From B33-G16 sp964611035 (GTDB taxonomy: Bacteria > Desulfobacterota > DSM-4660 > Desulfatiglandales > B25-G16), in NCBI GenBank assembly GCA_964611035.1, contig CAZSWT010000007.1:19806-83805 (forward strand): 64,000 nt of DNA. The letters are read 5' to 3'. The notes below the pieces were generated by a model. The model was not told the origin of the DNA. It ran no database searches and was given only the letters and a program-made list of their open reading frames with translations. Positions 43,338 through 52,559 of the stretch are shown here, piece after piece; within the stretch, counting starts at the first letter, position 1, and each line of letters begins with the position of its first letter. The translations under genes were made by a program, and so were the position numbers.

Positions 43338-44504
43338 TTACATTGTCTTTCCGTATTCCTTATCTACCTCAAGTCCCTCTATAGATGTTGTCTTTTCTCC
43401 CTTGGCTGCCTTGATGGAATCGATTTCCCTTCCCACGACTGCTTTATGTGATGCATAGCCGAGAGCTGTTTCTTCAGTAATAAGGCCATTTTTATAATGT
43501 TCTCCGATACATTGATCAAATGTCATCATGCCAAAGGCCTGGCTATTTTCCATAATATCATAAAATGTATTTTCCTCAGTTTCTCCATGAAGGATAAGGT
43601 CTTTTACTCTCATGTTTGTACCTAATATCTCAAAGGCGGCCACACGGTCACCCTGGATTTTAGGCATTAGCCTTTGGCATACTATCCATCTGATGGTGTC
43701 AGACAGCCGAATTCTTATCTGTTTTTCCTCATCCGTGTCAAACATACCGATAATCCTGTTTATTGTTTGCCCTGCATCCACTGTATGAAGGGTGCTCAAG
43801 ACAAGATGCCCGGTCTCGGCGGCAGACAGGGCTATCTCTACTGTCTCCCTGTCCCTCATCTCACCTACCAGGATGATCTTTGGTGCCTGACGCAGGGCAG
43901 CCCGTAGTCCGGAAGCGAATTCATCAAAGTCGGTACCCATTTCTCTCTGGTTAAATGTGGCAGTTTTCTGGGAATGGATGTATTCAACTGGATCCTCTAA
44001 GGTAACAACATGGGATGATCTTTTTTCGTTTATCTCATTTAAAAAGGCAGCAAGAGATGTCGTCTTTCCACTTCCGGTAGCTCCAGTAACAAGGATTATG
44101 CCATTCAATACCTCTGTCATTTTGTAGAAGGCATGAGGAAGTTTCATTTCTTCAATAGTTGGCACCCTGGTTGCTAATTGTCTCATCACCACAGAATAGT
44201 ATCCTTTTTGAGAAAATACATTTACCCTAAAACGTGCCTTTCCAGCCAACTGATATGATAAGTCACAGGAGCCTTCTGTGAGAAGGGTTTTGGTAAGCCT
44301 CCTGTCATTATTAATCAGGTTAAGGGCAAATGTCTCTGCCTGAAAGGGAGTTAATCTGCCAACAGGAGGCTTAAGAGAAACGGGCTTCAATTCTCCAGAT
44401 GATTCTACCTGAAATGGTTTGTCTACTGTGATATTCAGATCGGAGACATTTTCATATGACTCCAGCATAGCCCCCAGGATATGATCTATCTGTTGTTTTC
44501 TCAT
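43338..44504 (-). CDS. PilT/PilU-type twitching motility ATPase
   Basis: 388 aa, RBS AAGGAG. Secretion ATPase: N-terminal PAS-like domain, Walker A LVTGATGSGKTTSLAAFL (about 130-147), Asp box VVTLEDPVEY, Walker B KIILVGEMRDRETVEIAL, His box TGHLVLSTLHT. The C-terminus is longer and more polar than PilT, as in PilU-like accessory retraction ATPases. Directly downstream (18 nt) of the pilT gene. Confidence 0.9.
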   Translation of the reverse strand: MRKQQIDHILGAMLESYENVSDLNITVDKPFQVESSGELKPVSLKPPVGRLTPFQAETFALNLINNDRRLTKTLLTEGSCDLSYQLAGKARFRVNVFSQKGYYSVVMRQLATRVPTIEEMKLPHAFYKMTEVLNGIILVTGATGSGKTTSLAAFLNEINEKRSSHVVTLEDPVEYIHSQKTATFNQREMGTDFDEFASGLRAALRQAPKIILVGEMRDRETVEIALSAAETGHLVLSTLHTVDAGQTINRIIGMFDTDEEKQIRIRLSDTIRWIVCQRLMPKIQGDRVAAFEILGTNMRVKDLILHGETEENTFYDIMENSQAFGMMTFDQCIGEHYKNGLITEETALGYASHKAVVGREIDSIKAAKGEKTTSIEGLEVDKEYGKTM

Positions 44505-44522
44505 TTCTATGCTCCTTTATGT

Positions 44523-45620
44523 TTAGACCTCTGTAAAATCTACAGGAGGTTTTTTGAGAAATGGAAGAAATTTAGCCTTGTCGTTACATTTTGCATATGC
44601 CTCTTCTGCGCTGATCCTCTTTTTGGTTAAATGCTCCATTATAGAGTCATCTAATGATTGCATTCCGTGTTTCTTTCCAGTCTGGATAGAGGATGGGATT
44701 TGAAATGTTTTTCTCTCCCGTATCAGGTTTCTCACTGCTGGGGTGGCAATCATAATCTCGAGGGCTGCGACCCGGCCCAGCGAATCCATCCTTGGTGCAT
44801 CAATCCTTCGAAACAGACTCTGGCATACTACAGCCCTAAGTCCATCTGATAAGGTACTTCTTATCTGTTCCTGTTGTTCGTTAGGAAACACATCTATCAC
44901 CCTGTCCACTGTCTTAGCAGCAGAGGATGTATGGAGTGTAGAAAAGACGAGATGGCCTGTTGAGGAGGCCTCTATTGCAAGCTCGATTGTCTCCAGGTCT
45001 CTCATCTCGCCAACCAGTATAATATCCGGATCCTCCCGAAGTGCTCCCCGTAATGCAGCGGAAAATGATCTTGTATGAATTCCGACCTCTCTGTGATTTA
45101 TTACGGCCTTTTGGCTTACATGAACGAACTCGATTGGATCCTCAACGGTGATGATATGATCCTTCCTTGTCTTGTTGGCCTCATTGATTATGGCTGCAAG
45201 CGTGGTTGACTTTCCACTCCCGGTTGGGCCCGTTACCAGGACAAGCCCTCTTGGCAGTGTAGCCAGCTGTGGGATAACTGGTGGAAGGCCAAGTTCTTCG
45301 CAGGTAAGAATTTTATCAGGTATCTCTCTAAACACTGCACCCACACCATTTTTCTGTCTAAAGAAATTAGCCCTGTAACGAGCTAATCCCGGTATCTCAT
45401 AGGCAAAGTCAACATCTCCTGTCTCTTCAAATATCTTGATCTTGTGCTCAGGGGCTATTTCGTAGAGCATGGTCTTGAGGTTATCGTCATCCAATTCCTT
45501 GTATTTTACCCTTTCCAGATCCCCCCTGATTCTCAAAATGGGTTGTTGACCGGCTGCCAGATGAAGGTCTGAGGCTCTTTGATCATTCATGAGCTTAAAA
45601 AAGGCATCAATTTGGGCCAT
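44523..45620 (-). CDS. pilT: Type IV pilus retraction ATPase PilT
   Basis: 365 aa, RBS GGGAG. Begins with the DLHLAAGQQPILRIRGDL motif, Walker A LVTGPTGSGKSTTLAAII, Asp box IITVEDPIEF, the arginine-rich GIHTRSFSAALRGALREDP, Walker B IILVGEMRDLETIELAI, His box TGHLVFSTLHTSSA, and the C-terminal LDDSIMEHL. Hexameric motor that depolymerises type IV pili. No pilB, pilC or pilin genes are in the window. Confidence 0.95.
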   Translation of the reverse strand: MAQIDAFFKLMNDQRASDLHLAAGQQPILRIRGDLERVKYKELDDDNLKTMLYEIAPEHKIKIFEETGDVDFAYEIPGLARYRANFFRQKNGVGAVFREIPDKILTCEELGLPPVIPQLATLPRGLVLVTGPTGSGKSTTLAAIINEANKTRKDHIITVEDPIEFVHVSQKAVINHREVGIHTRSFSAALRGALREDPDIILVGEMRDLETIELAIEASSTGHLVFSTLHTSSAAKTVDRVIDVFPNEQQEQIRSTLSDGLRAVVCQSLFRRIDAPRMDSLGRVAALEIMIATPAVRNLIRERKTFQIPSSIQTGKKHGMQSLDDSIMEHLTKKRISAEEAYAKCNDKAKFLPFLKKPPVDFTEV

Positions 45621-45876
45621 AATTATCTCCCTTTAAATATAGCAATTAAACAAGCTACCTATCATCATTTTTATTATGTATATCATATAGATGATTGTCT
45701 TCAAACATAATTTTTTATACACATGGAAAAATTCGCCTTATTGACATGCAGTGTTCCCTTAAAAAGTGGGAACCCTTGACAGTAATTGCTCAAAATCCTG
45801 TGGAAATTTATTGCTTTGTTAGGGCATAACAAAAAAAGATACCCATGCCCTTCCTTAAATTATTGAGCAGATACCC

Positions 45877-45905
45877 TTGACATTATTTCAAACCCTAAAT
45901 ATAAA
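45877..45905 (+). promoter_or_regulatory. Strong sigma-70 promoter of the formate dehydrogenase operon
   Basis: TTGACA (45877-45882), 17-nt spacer, TATAAA (45900-45905), 51 nt upstream of the GTG start of fdhA. The best promoter match I find in the window. Confidence 0.65.
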
Positions 45906-45956
45906 ACTCTATAAAAGAAAGAGCATTAGAGAACAATATTAAGAAAGAGGGGAACC

Positions 45957-48647
45957 GTGGACAGGAAAGATAAAATTTCAATCAATGGAGATGAATTTTC
46001 CTTTAAGCCTGGGGAGACCATTTTACAGGTTGCTGAGAGAAACGGCATTGATATTCCGACTCTCTGTTACATTAAAGGATTAAACCCTACTGGGGCTTGC
46101 AGGATGTGCGTAGTTGAAGTAAAGGGTGCTCGAAATCTTCTTCCTTCTTGTGCCACACCTGCTACGAACAATATGGTTGTTGAAACAGAATCAGAGAGGG
46201 TTATAAAATCCAGGAAGCTGAACATAGAACTCCTTCTCGCCTCAGGACACCATAACTGTATTACCTGTGAGAAAAACGGTGATTGCCGACTCCAGGATCT
46301 TGCCTATAGATATAAGGTTGAGACAATCAGATTTCCAGAAAGTAAAACTAAATACGAAACTGAGGCAAACGCCCTTATTATCAGGGATTTTTCTCGATGT
46401 ATTCTATGTGGCCGCTGTGTTCAGGTATGCAATGAAGTTCAGGTCAACAGGGCTATTTCATATGGATACAGAGGGTCTGCATCCAAGATCGTTGCTGTAG
46501 GTGATCTTCCTTTGAATGAGTCTGATTGCGTTTTTTGTGGGGAGTGTGTCCAGGCCTGTCCGGTGGGCGCCTTGATAGAAAGTTCAAGCCGCTTTCAAGG
46601 ACGGCCATGGGAGGTAGAAAAGGTTCAGACAACATGCCCGTATTGTGGAGTTGGTTGTCAGATGAATCTTCATATAAAAGATAATAAGGTTATAAAAATA
46701 ACAGGGGCAGAAGATGTCGCGCCCAATTTTGGCAGCCTTTGTGTCAAGGGTAGATTTGGGTATGATTTTATAAATAAGCCTGAAAGACTCACTGTCCCAC
46801 TTATAAAGGAAGGTGAAAGCCTTCAAAATGCATCATGGGATGAGGCCCTTTCTTTAGCTGCTAAAAGATTGGACGATATAAAGTCTAAATATGGACCAGA
46901 TTCTATTGGAATCTTCAGCTCTGCAAAGGTCACAAATGAAGAAAACTATATTGCCCAGAAGTTTGCCAGGGCTGTTGTTGGTACAAATAATATTGATCAT
47001 TGTGCAAGACTGTGCCATGCCTCAACAGTAGCTGGGTTAGCAGCAGCCTTTGGATCAGGCGCAATGACAAATTCAATAGCTGATATAGAAAAATCAAAGC
47101 TTATCCTGGTTACCGGTTCAAATACAACAGAGGCCCACCCTATTATATCTTCATATATCAAAAGGGCGGTTGAATCTGGTAGTGCAAAGTTAATCGTAGT
47201 TGATCCTCGAAGGATTCCCTTAACCAAATTTGCCACCCTCTGGCTAAGACAAAACCTGGGCACCGATGTAGCCTGGGCAAATGGGATGATGCATGTCATT
47301 ATAAGCGAAGCCCTTTATGATAGGAACTATGTTAAAGATAGGACAGAGGGCTTTGATGAGTTAAAAAAGACTGTTGAGAAATATGATCCTGAATTTGTAA
47401 GCAAAATAACAGGTATCTCGGCTAATGATATAATAAAGGCAGCAAGGATGTACGCTAATTCACGCCCTGCCTCTATTTTTTTTGCAATGGGAATAACCCA
47501 GCACAGCACAGGCACGGATAATGTTAAATCAATGGCTAACCTGGCAATGCTGTGTGGTAATGTGGGCGTACCTGGAGGGGGTGTAAACCCACTCAGGGGT
47601 CAGAATAATGTTCAGGGTGCTTGCGATTTAGGCGCACTGCCAAATGTATTTAGTGGTTACCAGCCGGTTGGGGAGCCTGCTGTAAGGGAAAAGATGGAAA
47701 AGGCATGGGGGGTAGATGGCCTGCCAGACACTGCGGGATTAACAATAACAGAAATGGTAAAAGGTGCTCAAGATGGTAAGCTAAAGGCCCTTTATATCAT
47801 TGGAGAGAACCCGCTTGTGTCAGACCCTGATATAAATCATGTTGAACAGGGCTTAAAAAACCTTGACCTTTTAGTGGTGCAGGATATCTTCCTATCAGAT
47901 ACAGCAAAAATTGCAGATATTGTCCTGCCTTCAGCATCATTTGCGGAGAAGGACGGGACATTTACAAATACTGAGAGGAAGGTTCAGATAGTCCGTAGGG
48001 CGATAGACCCACCTGGCAAGGCAAAACAGGATTGGGAGATTATATGTGGTCTATCTAATCGGATGGGATACCCAATGGAATATACAGACAGCAAGGCGAT
48101 CATGGAAGAGATGAATATCGTAACCCCTTCATATGCTGGGATCAGTTACTCAAGGTTAGAGAATGCCGGTCTTCACTGGCCGTGTCCAGCCCCTGACCAT
48201 CCAGGGACTCCTATATTACATGTAGATAAATTCACAAGGGGACTAGGCCTATTTCATGCAATAGAGTACATCCCGCCGGCAGAGGTGACAGATGAAGATT
48301 ATCCCCTTTATCTGACCACAGGAAGGGTTCTTTACCATTTCCATACTCGAACCATGACTATGCAATCCGAGGGCCTGAATGAACTATCCCCAGAGTGTTT
48401 TGTTGAGATCTCTCCACAGGATGCCGGGGATTATAATATAAAACAAGGAGACCTATTAAGGGTAAACTCCAGAAGGGGGGAAATTCAGGCCAGGGCAAGG
48501 GTCTCTGATCAGGCGATAAAGGGGACTATATTTATCCCATTTCATTTTGCCAAGGCAGCCGCCAATAGGCTAACCAATCCTGCCCTTGATCCAATTGCCA
48601 AGATACCAGAGTTTAAGGTCTGTGCTATTAGAATTGAAAAAGTATAG
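45957..48647 (+). CDS. fdhA: Formate dehydrogenase catalytic subunit with NuoG-like Fe-S N-terminus (Cys form)
   Basis: 896 aa, GTG start, RBS AGAGGGG. N-terminal [2Fe-2S] domain (CYIKGLNPTGACRMCVVEV), His/Cys cluster motif HHNCITCEKNGDC, two [4Fe-4S] motifs CILCGRCVQVC and CVFCGECVQACP, then the molybdopterin domain with its own cluster CPYCGVGCQM and the active-site loop HCARLCHASTVAGL. The metal ligand is Cys353, not selenocysteine. C-terminal MGD-binding domain present. Oxidises formate or reduces CO2; the cofactor is Mo or W. First gene of an operon with NuoE- and NuoF-like partners, hence NAD(P)-linked and possibly electron-bifurcating. Confidence 0.93.
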   Translation: MDRKDKISINGDEFSFKPGETILQVAERNGIDIPTLCYIKGLNPTGACRMCVVEVKGARNLLPSCATPATNNMVVETESERVIKSRKLNIELLLASGHHNCITCEKNGDCRLQDLAYRYKVETIRFPESKTKYETEANALIIRDFSRCILCGRCVQVCNEVQVNRAISYGYRGSASKIVAVGDLPLNESDCVFCGECVQACPVGALIESSSRFQGRPWEVEKVQTTCPYCGVGCQMNLHIKDNKVIKITGAEDVAPNFGSLCVKGRFGYDFINKPERLTVPLIKEGESLQNASWDEALSLAAKRLDDIKSKYGPDSIGIFSSAKVTNEENYIAQKFARAVVGTNNIDHCARLCHASTVAGLAAAFGSGAMTNSIADIEKSKLILVTGSNTTEAHPIISSYIKRAVESGSAKLIVVDPRRIPLTKFATLWLRQNLGTDVAWANGMMHVIISEALYDRNYVKDRTEGFDELKKTVEKYDPEFVSKITGISANDIIKAARMYANSRPASIFFAMGITQHSTGTDNVKSMANLAMLCGNVGVPGGGVNPLRGQNNVQGACDLGALPNVFSGYQPVGEPAVREKMEKAWGVDGLPDTAGLTITEMVKGAQDGKLKALYIIGENPLVSDPDINHVEQGLKNLDLLVVQDIFLSDTAKIADIVLPSASFAEKDGTFTNTERKVQIVRRAIDPPGKAKQDWEIICGLSNRMGYPMEYTDSKAIMEEMNIVTPSYAGISYSRLENAGLHWPCPAPDHPGTPILHVDKFTRGLGLFHAIEYIPPAEVTDEDYPLYLTTGRVLYHFHTRTMTMQSEGLNELSPECFVEISPQDAGDYNIKQGDLLRVNSRRGEIQARARVSDQAIKGTIFIPFHFAKAAANRLTNPALDPIAKIPEFKVCAIRIEKV

Positions 48648-48674
48648 GTTTTCTAAGAAACTAACCGCGGAAAA

Positions 48675-48861
48675 GAGCATGGGGATGTCTTTTTTTGCTG
48701 CATGCCCTTTAACAGGGGGCCTCAGCGTGCCCCGTAAATCGGGGCACACGCGCAACGCGGATTTGACTATTATGCAACATGGCGGTCGGTGCCCCGATTT
48801 ATCGGGGTCTGCCTGTGCATTACTTATAGGGCATGAGACAAAAAAAGACATCCCCATGCTC
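48675..48861. repeat. 187-nt hairpin element between fdhA and the nuoE-like gene
   Basis: Perfect 22-nt inverted arms (48675-48696 and 48840-48861: GAGCATGGGGATGTC plus seven T, and its complement). Just inside, CATGCCC pairs with GGGCATG. The centre holds two smaller hairpins around CCCCGTAAATCGGGG and CCCCGATTTATCGGGG. Reading frames across it are artefacts of the palindrome. It lies inside an operon, so it may attenuate or process the mRNA, or be a MITE-type insertion. Confidence 0.75.
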
Positions 48862-48929
48862 AATGTATAGTTGCTTTCATATATAATCCTGAGACGAAGC
48901 TTCGGGGTCATTTGCTAAGGAGAAATAAG

Positions 48930-49424
48930 ATGTCAGAACTAAAATCAGTACCAAAGAAGAAGATAACACCTGAAATGTGGGGAGAGATAGACAAAATCAT
49001 CAATAGATATAAGGATAAGCCGGGTTCTCTTATACCAGTCCTTGAGGAATGCCAGAATGTTAGCGGTTATCTCCCGATGGAGGTACAGGAGAGGGTATCA
49101 AGAGGTCTGAATATACCTGGAAGCACAATCTATGGTGTAGTATCCTTCTATTCCTTTTTCACTATGATTCCAAAAGGCAGACATATCATAAAGGTATGTC
49201 TGGGAACAGCCTGTTATGTTAGAGGGGGGAAGGCAAATTTAGATTATGTAAAGGATGAATTCGAAGTTGAAGTAGGGTCGACCACTACAGATCTTAGATT
49301 TTCCTTAGATTCGGTCCGCTGTCTGGGGGCATGCGGAATGGCCCCTGCCATGGTGGTAGATAAAGATACATATGCCCAGGTTAGCAGGGCAAATATAATG
49401 GAGATCCTGGAGAGTTATAAATAG
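48930..49424 (+). CDS. NuoE-like thioredoxin-fold [2Fe-2S] subunit
   Basis: 164 aa from the ATG at 48930, preceded by AAGGAG at 7 nt; an upstream TTG frame start is not needed. NuoE/HndA/HoxE family: N-terminal helical bundle (EIDKIINRYKDKPGSLIPVL, SGYLPMEVQERV), then the thioredoxin-like domain with four cluster cysteines, KVCLGTACYVRGG and CLGACGMAP. Passes electrons between the NuoF-type flavoprotein and the dehydrogenase. Its stop is 10 nt before the next start. Confidence 0.93.
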   Translation: MSELKSVPKKKITPEMWGEIDKIINRYKDKPGSLIPVLEECQNVSGYLPMEVQERVSRGLNIPGSTIYGVVSFYSFFTMIPKGRHIIKVCLGTACYVRGGKANLDYVKDEFEVEVGSTTTDLRFSLDSVRCLGACGMAPAMVVDKDTYAQVSRANIMEILESYK

Positions 49425-49434
49425 GGGTAACGCA

Positions 49435-52400
49435 ATGGGGAAAATAAACAGAAATCAATTGAATCAAATAAGGTTTAAAGGGAAAGACATTATTGATATT
49501 CGCTTAGGTAAGGTGCCTATCAAAGCTGATGGCGAAAAACATCTGATGATATGTGGAGGCACCGCATGTCATGCAAGTAAAAGCGAACCAGTGAGGGATG
49601 CCCTTAAAAGAGAGGTAGAAACAAGAGGACTTTCAAATAGATGTAAGGTTATAGAGACCGGAAATGATGCATTTGCAATCCTGGCGCCAGCAATGGTTGT
49701 CTATCCAGAAGGCGTATATTATGTACATCTTATCCCCGATGACGTGCATGATATAGTATCCCAGCACCTTATTGATGGGAAGCCAGTAGAACGGCTTTTT
49801 TACAGGGATATTAGCAATGGTAAATCTATACCCAGAATGATGGACATACCGTATTTTTCTAATCAAAGGATGGTAACCTTGAGGAACCTGACCCTTATAG
49901 ATCCTGAAATTATAGATGATGCCATTGCTCGTGATGCCTATCAAGGGGCAGCAAAGGCATTGATCGATATGGCAGCAGAGGAAATTATAAATCAGATGAA
50001 GATTTCAGGGCTCAGGGGTAGAGGGGGAGCAGGATTTCCTACAGGTATGAAATGGGAGTTTGCCAGTAAATCCAAAGGTGATGTTAAATATATCCTCTGT
50101 AATGCTGATGAGGGAGACCCTGGTGCATTTATGGACAGAAGTGTCCTTGAGGCAGACCCACACGCAGTATTAGATGGGATGATCATTGCGGCTAAGGCGA
50201 TCAATGCCCATCAGGGATATATCTACTGCAGGGCCGAGTATCCCCTTGCAATAAAAAGACTTGGCATAGCAATAGGGCAGGCCAGGCAATATGGCCTTTT
50301 AGGTACTAATATTCTTGGAAGCGGATTTGACTTTGATCTGGAGATTTACCAGGGAGCAGGCGCATTCGTGTGTGGAGAAGAGACTGCTCTGATGACATCT
50401 ATTGAGGGAAAAAGAGGAATGCCCAGACCAAGGCCCCCCTTTCCAGCGCAGGAAGGCCTATGGAAAAAGCCAACCGTTTTGAATAATGTTGAAACCCTTG
50501 CAAATGTTGCACAGATTATTTTAAATGGGGGGGAATGGTATGCCAGTGTTGGCACGGAGTCGAGTAAAGGAACCAAGGTTTTTGCCCTTTCCGGAAAAGT
50601 AAATAATAGTGGCCTGGTAGAGGTTCCCATGGGGACCCCCTTAAAGGATATTGTTTACAATATTGGAGGCGGGATACCAAAGGCCAAGCGTTTTAAGGGA
50701 GTACAATTAGGTGGTCCATCAGGGGGATGTATTCCTTCAGAGCTGCTTGATACCGTTACGGATTATGAGGCCATAACCAGTACAGGGGCAATTATGGGTT
50801 CTGGCGGTATGGTTGTAATGGATGAAGATAACTGTATGGTAGACATAGCCAGATTTTTTATGGAATTTTGCCAGGAGGAATCATGTGGGAAATGCACTCC
50901 AGGCAGGGAAGGAACCAAAAGGATGCTGGAGATACTTACCAGGATAACAAAGGGAAGGGGTGAACTTTCTGACATTGATACCCTGGAAGAGCTTGCCCTG
51001 ATGGTAAAGGATTCCGCCCTGTGTGGTTTGGGACAGACCGCTCCAAATCCTGTTTTGTCAACAATAAGATATTTTAGGCATGAATACGAGGATCATATAT
51101 TGGAACATCGCTGTGAGGCAGGTGTTTGCCCTGATTTATTTAAGGCCAAATGTATTAATGCCTGTCCTCTTGGGCAGGAGGTCCCTGGATATATATCCCT
51201 GGTAGAAGAGGAGAGATTTGAGGAGGCCATACGGCTGATAAGGCAGACCAATCCAATGCCCGGTACTCTTGGCAGGGTATGTAGCCATCCTTGTATGGAT
51301 GTATGTATAAGGGCCCAGACAGACGCGCCCATCAATATTCCAGAGATAAAGAGGTATGCTGCGGATATGGCCCGCGAGAGAGGGGTTGTTGCAGAATTTA
51401 AAAAGGCAAAAAAAAACAGTGAAGAGATTGCAGTAATAGGTGGTGGTCCCAGCGGATTAGGTGCATCTTATTATCTCAGCCTCATGGGATATAATGTGAC
51501 CATGTTTGAGGAACTACCAAAGCTTGGAGGAATGCTCAGGTATGGGATTCCTGCCTACAGGCTTCCACGAGATATCTTAGATGAAGAGATTAACGATATT
51601 ATAAATACAGGTATAGCCGTACGCACAGGTGTAAGAGTTGGAAGAGATATTTCAATGGAAAAGCTGCAAAAAGACTTTGATGCTATCTTTATCGGTATCG
51701 GTGCTCATAGGAGTCAAATCATGGGTATTCCCGGAGAGGATATAGATGGGGTTTATGGAGGAGCAGAATTTTTGCGCCAGGTAGGACTGGGAAATACACC
51801 AAATATTGGTAAAACTGTAGCGGTAATCGGCGGGGGTAATACTGCAATTGATGTGGCACGGACATGCAGGAGAATGGGGGCAGATGTCACAATACTATAC
51901 AGGCGAGAGCAAAAGGATATGCCTGCAACCGCTGAAGAGATAGAAGATGGTATAGACGAAGGGATCGAATTAAAAACATTTATGATGCCAGGGTCTATCA
52001 ATAAAGATAACGGAAGGCTTAACATTATATTACATAAATGTGAGCCAGGAGAATTTGATAGAGATGGAAGAAGAACACCTGTTCCCATCACTGATGCGCT
52101 TGTAAGGGAAGAATATGATACCATCTTTGCTGCTATCGGACAGGTTTCCGATACAAGTTTTATAAGTAATTTAGATTTAAAAAGAGGATGGATTGAAATA
52201 GACAGGCTGACACTCAAGACAAATCTGGATAATATCTATGCCGGTGGTGATGCAGTAACCGGTCCAGCTTTGGTGGTAGATGCACTTGCAGCAGGGAAAA
52301 GGGCAGCTATAGCTATTGACAGGGATCTTTCAGCAAAAAAGGGAAGGAAACCTTATGAAGACCAGTATGATAAGATATTTATAACCATGAAGGTGCCAGG

Positions 52401-52551
52401 TGATACCATTAAGCAAGATATGGCTAAGGCTCCTAAAATTTCTGCTAAGGAAAGGATCAAAGATTTCAGTGAGGTGGAACATGGCTTTGATATAAAGACC
52501 GTTAAGGGAGAATGTGCTCGGTGTCTGCGGTGTGACGTAAAGATTGATTAG
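49435..52551 (+). CDS. NuoF-like flavoprotein fused to a GltD/NfnB-like NAD(P)-FAD oxidoreductase
   Basis: 1038 aa. Domains in order: thioredoxin-like [2Fe-2S] domain (about 30-120, LMICGGTACHAS), NuoF FMN/NADH domain (about 165-420, GLRGRGGAGFPTGMKW, CNADEGDPGAFMDRS, YICRAEYP-like), SLBB, the N3 cluster motif CGKCTPGREGTKRM, then from about 560 a GltD-like half: CINACPLGQEVPGYI, CSHPCMDVC, FAD loop IAVIGGGPSGLGASYYL, MLRYGIPAYRLP, NADP loop VAVIGGGNTAIDVARTCRRMG, and AGGDAVTGPALVVDALAAGK. Each half can bind a nicotinamide nucleotide, so the complex could use both NAD and NADP or bifurcate electrons with ferredoxin. Confidence 0.93.
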   Translation: MGKINRNQLNQIRFKGKDIIDIRLGKVPIKADGEKHLMICGGTACHASKSEPVRDALKREVETRGLSNRCKVIETGNDAFAILAPAMVVYPEGVYYVHLIPDDVHDIVSQHLIDGKPVERLFYRDISNGKSIPRMMDIPYFSNQRMVTLRNLTLIDPEIIDDAIARDAYQGAAKALIDMAAEEIINQMKISGLRGRGGAGFPTGMKWEFASKSKGDVKYILCNADEGDPGAFMDRSVLEADPHAVLDGMIIAAKAINAHQGYIYCRAEYPLAIKRLGIAIGQARQYGLLGTNILGSGFDFDLEIYQGAGAFVCGEETALMTSIEGKRGMPRPRPPFPAQEGLWKKPTVLNNVETLANVAQIILNGGEWYASVGTESSKGTKVFALSGKVNNSGLVEVPMGTPLKDIVYNIGGGIPKAKRFKGVQLGGPSGGCIPSELLDTVTDYEAITSTGAIMGSGGMVVMDEDNCMVDIARFFMEFCQEESCGKCTPGREGTKRMLEILTRITKGRGELSDIDTLEELALMVKDSALCGLGQTAPNPVLSTIRYFRHEYEDHILEHRCEAGVCPDLFKAKCINACPLGQEVPGYISLVEEERFEEAIRLIRQTNPMPGTLGRVCSHPCMDVCIRAQTDAPINIPEIKRYAADMARERGVVAEFKKAKKNSEEIAVIGGGPSGLGASYYLSLMGYNVTMFEELPKLGGMLRYGIPAYRLPRDILDEEINDIINTGIAVRTGVRVGRDISMEKLQKDFDAIFIGIGAHRSQIMGIPGEDIDGVYGGAEFLRQVGLGNTPNIGKTVAVIGGGNTAIDVARTCRRMGADVTILYRREQKDMPATAEEIEDGIDEGIELKTFMMPGSINKDNGRLNIILHKCEPGEFDRDGRRTPVPITDALVREEYDTIFAAIGQVSDTSFISNLDLKRGWIEIDRLTLKTNLDNIYAGGDAVTGPALVVDALAAGKRAAIAIDRDLSAKKGRKPYEDQYDKIFITMKVPGDTIKQDMAKAPKISAKERIKDFSEVEHGFDIKTVKGECARCLRCDVKID

Positions 52552-52559
52552 GATATATT

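Noticed and set aside
48570..48911. Overlapping frames on both strands between fdhA and the nuoE-like gene
   Set aside because: They arise from reading through the 187-nt palindrome and have no RBS or domain.
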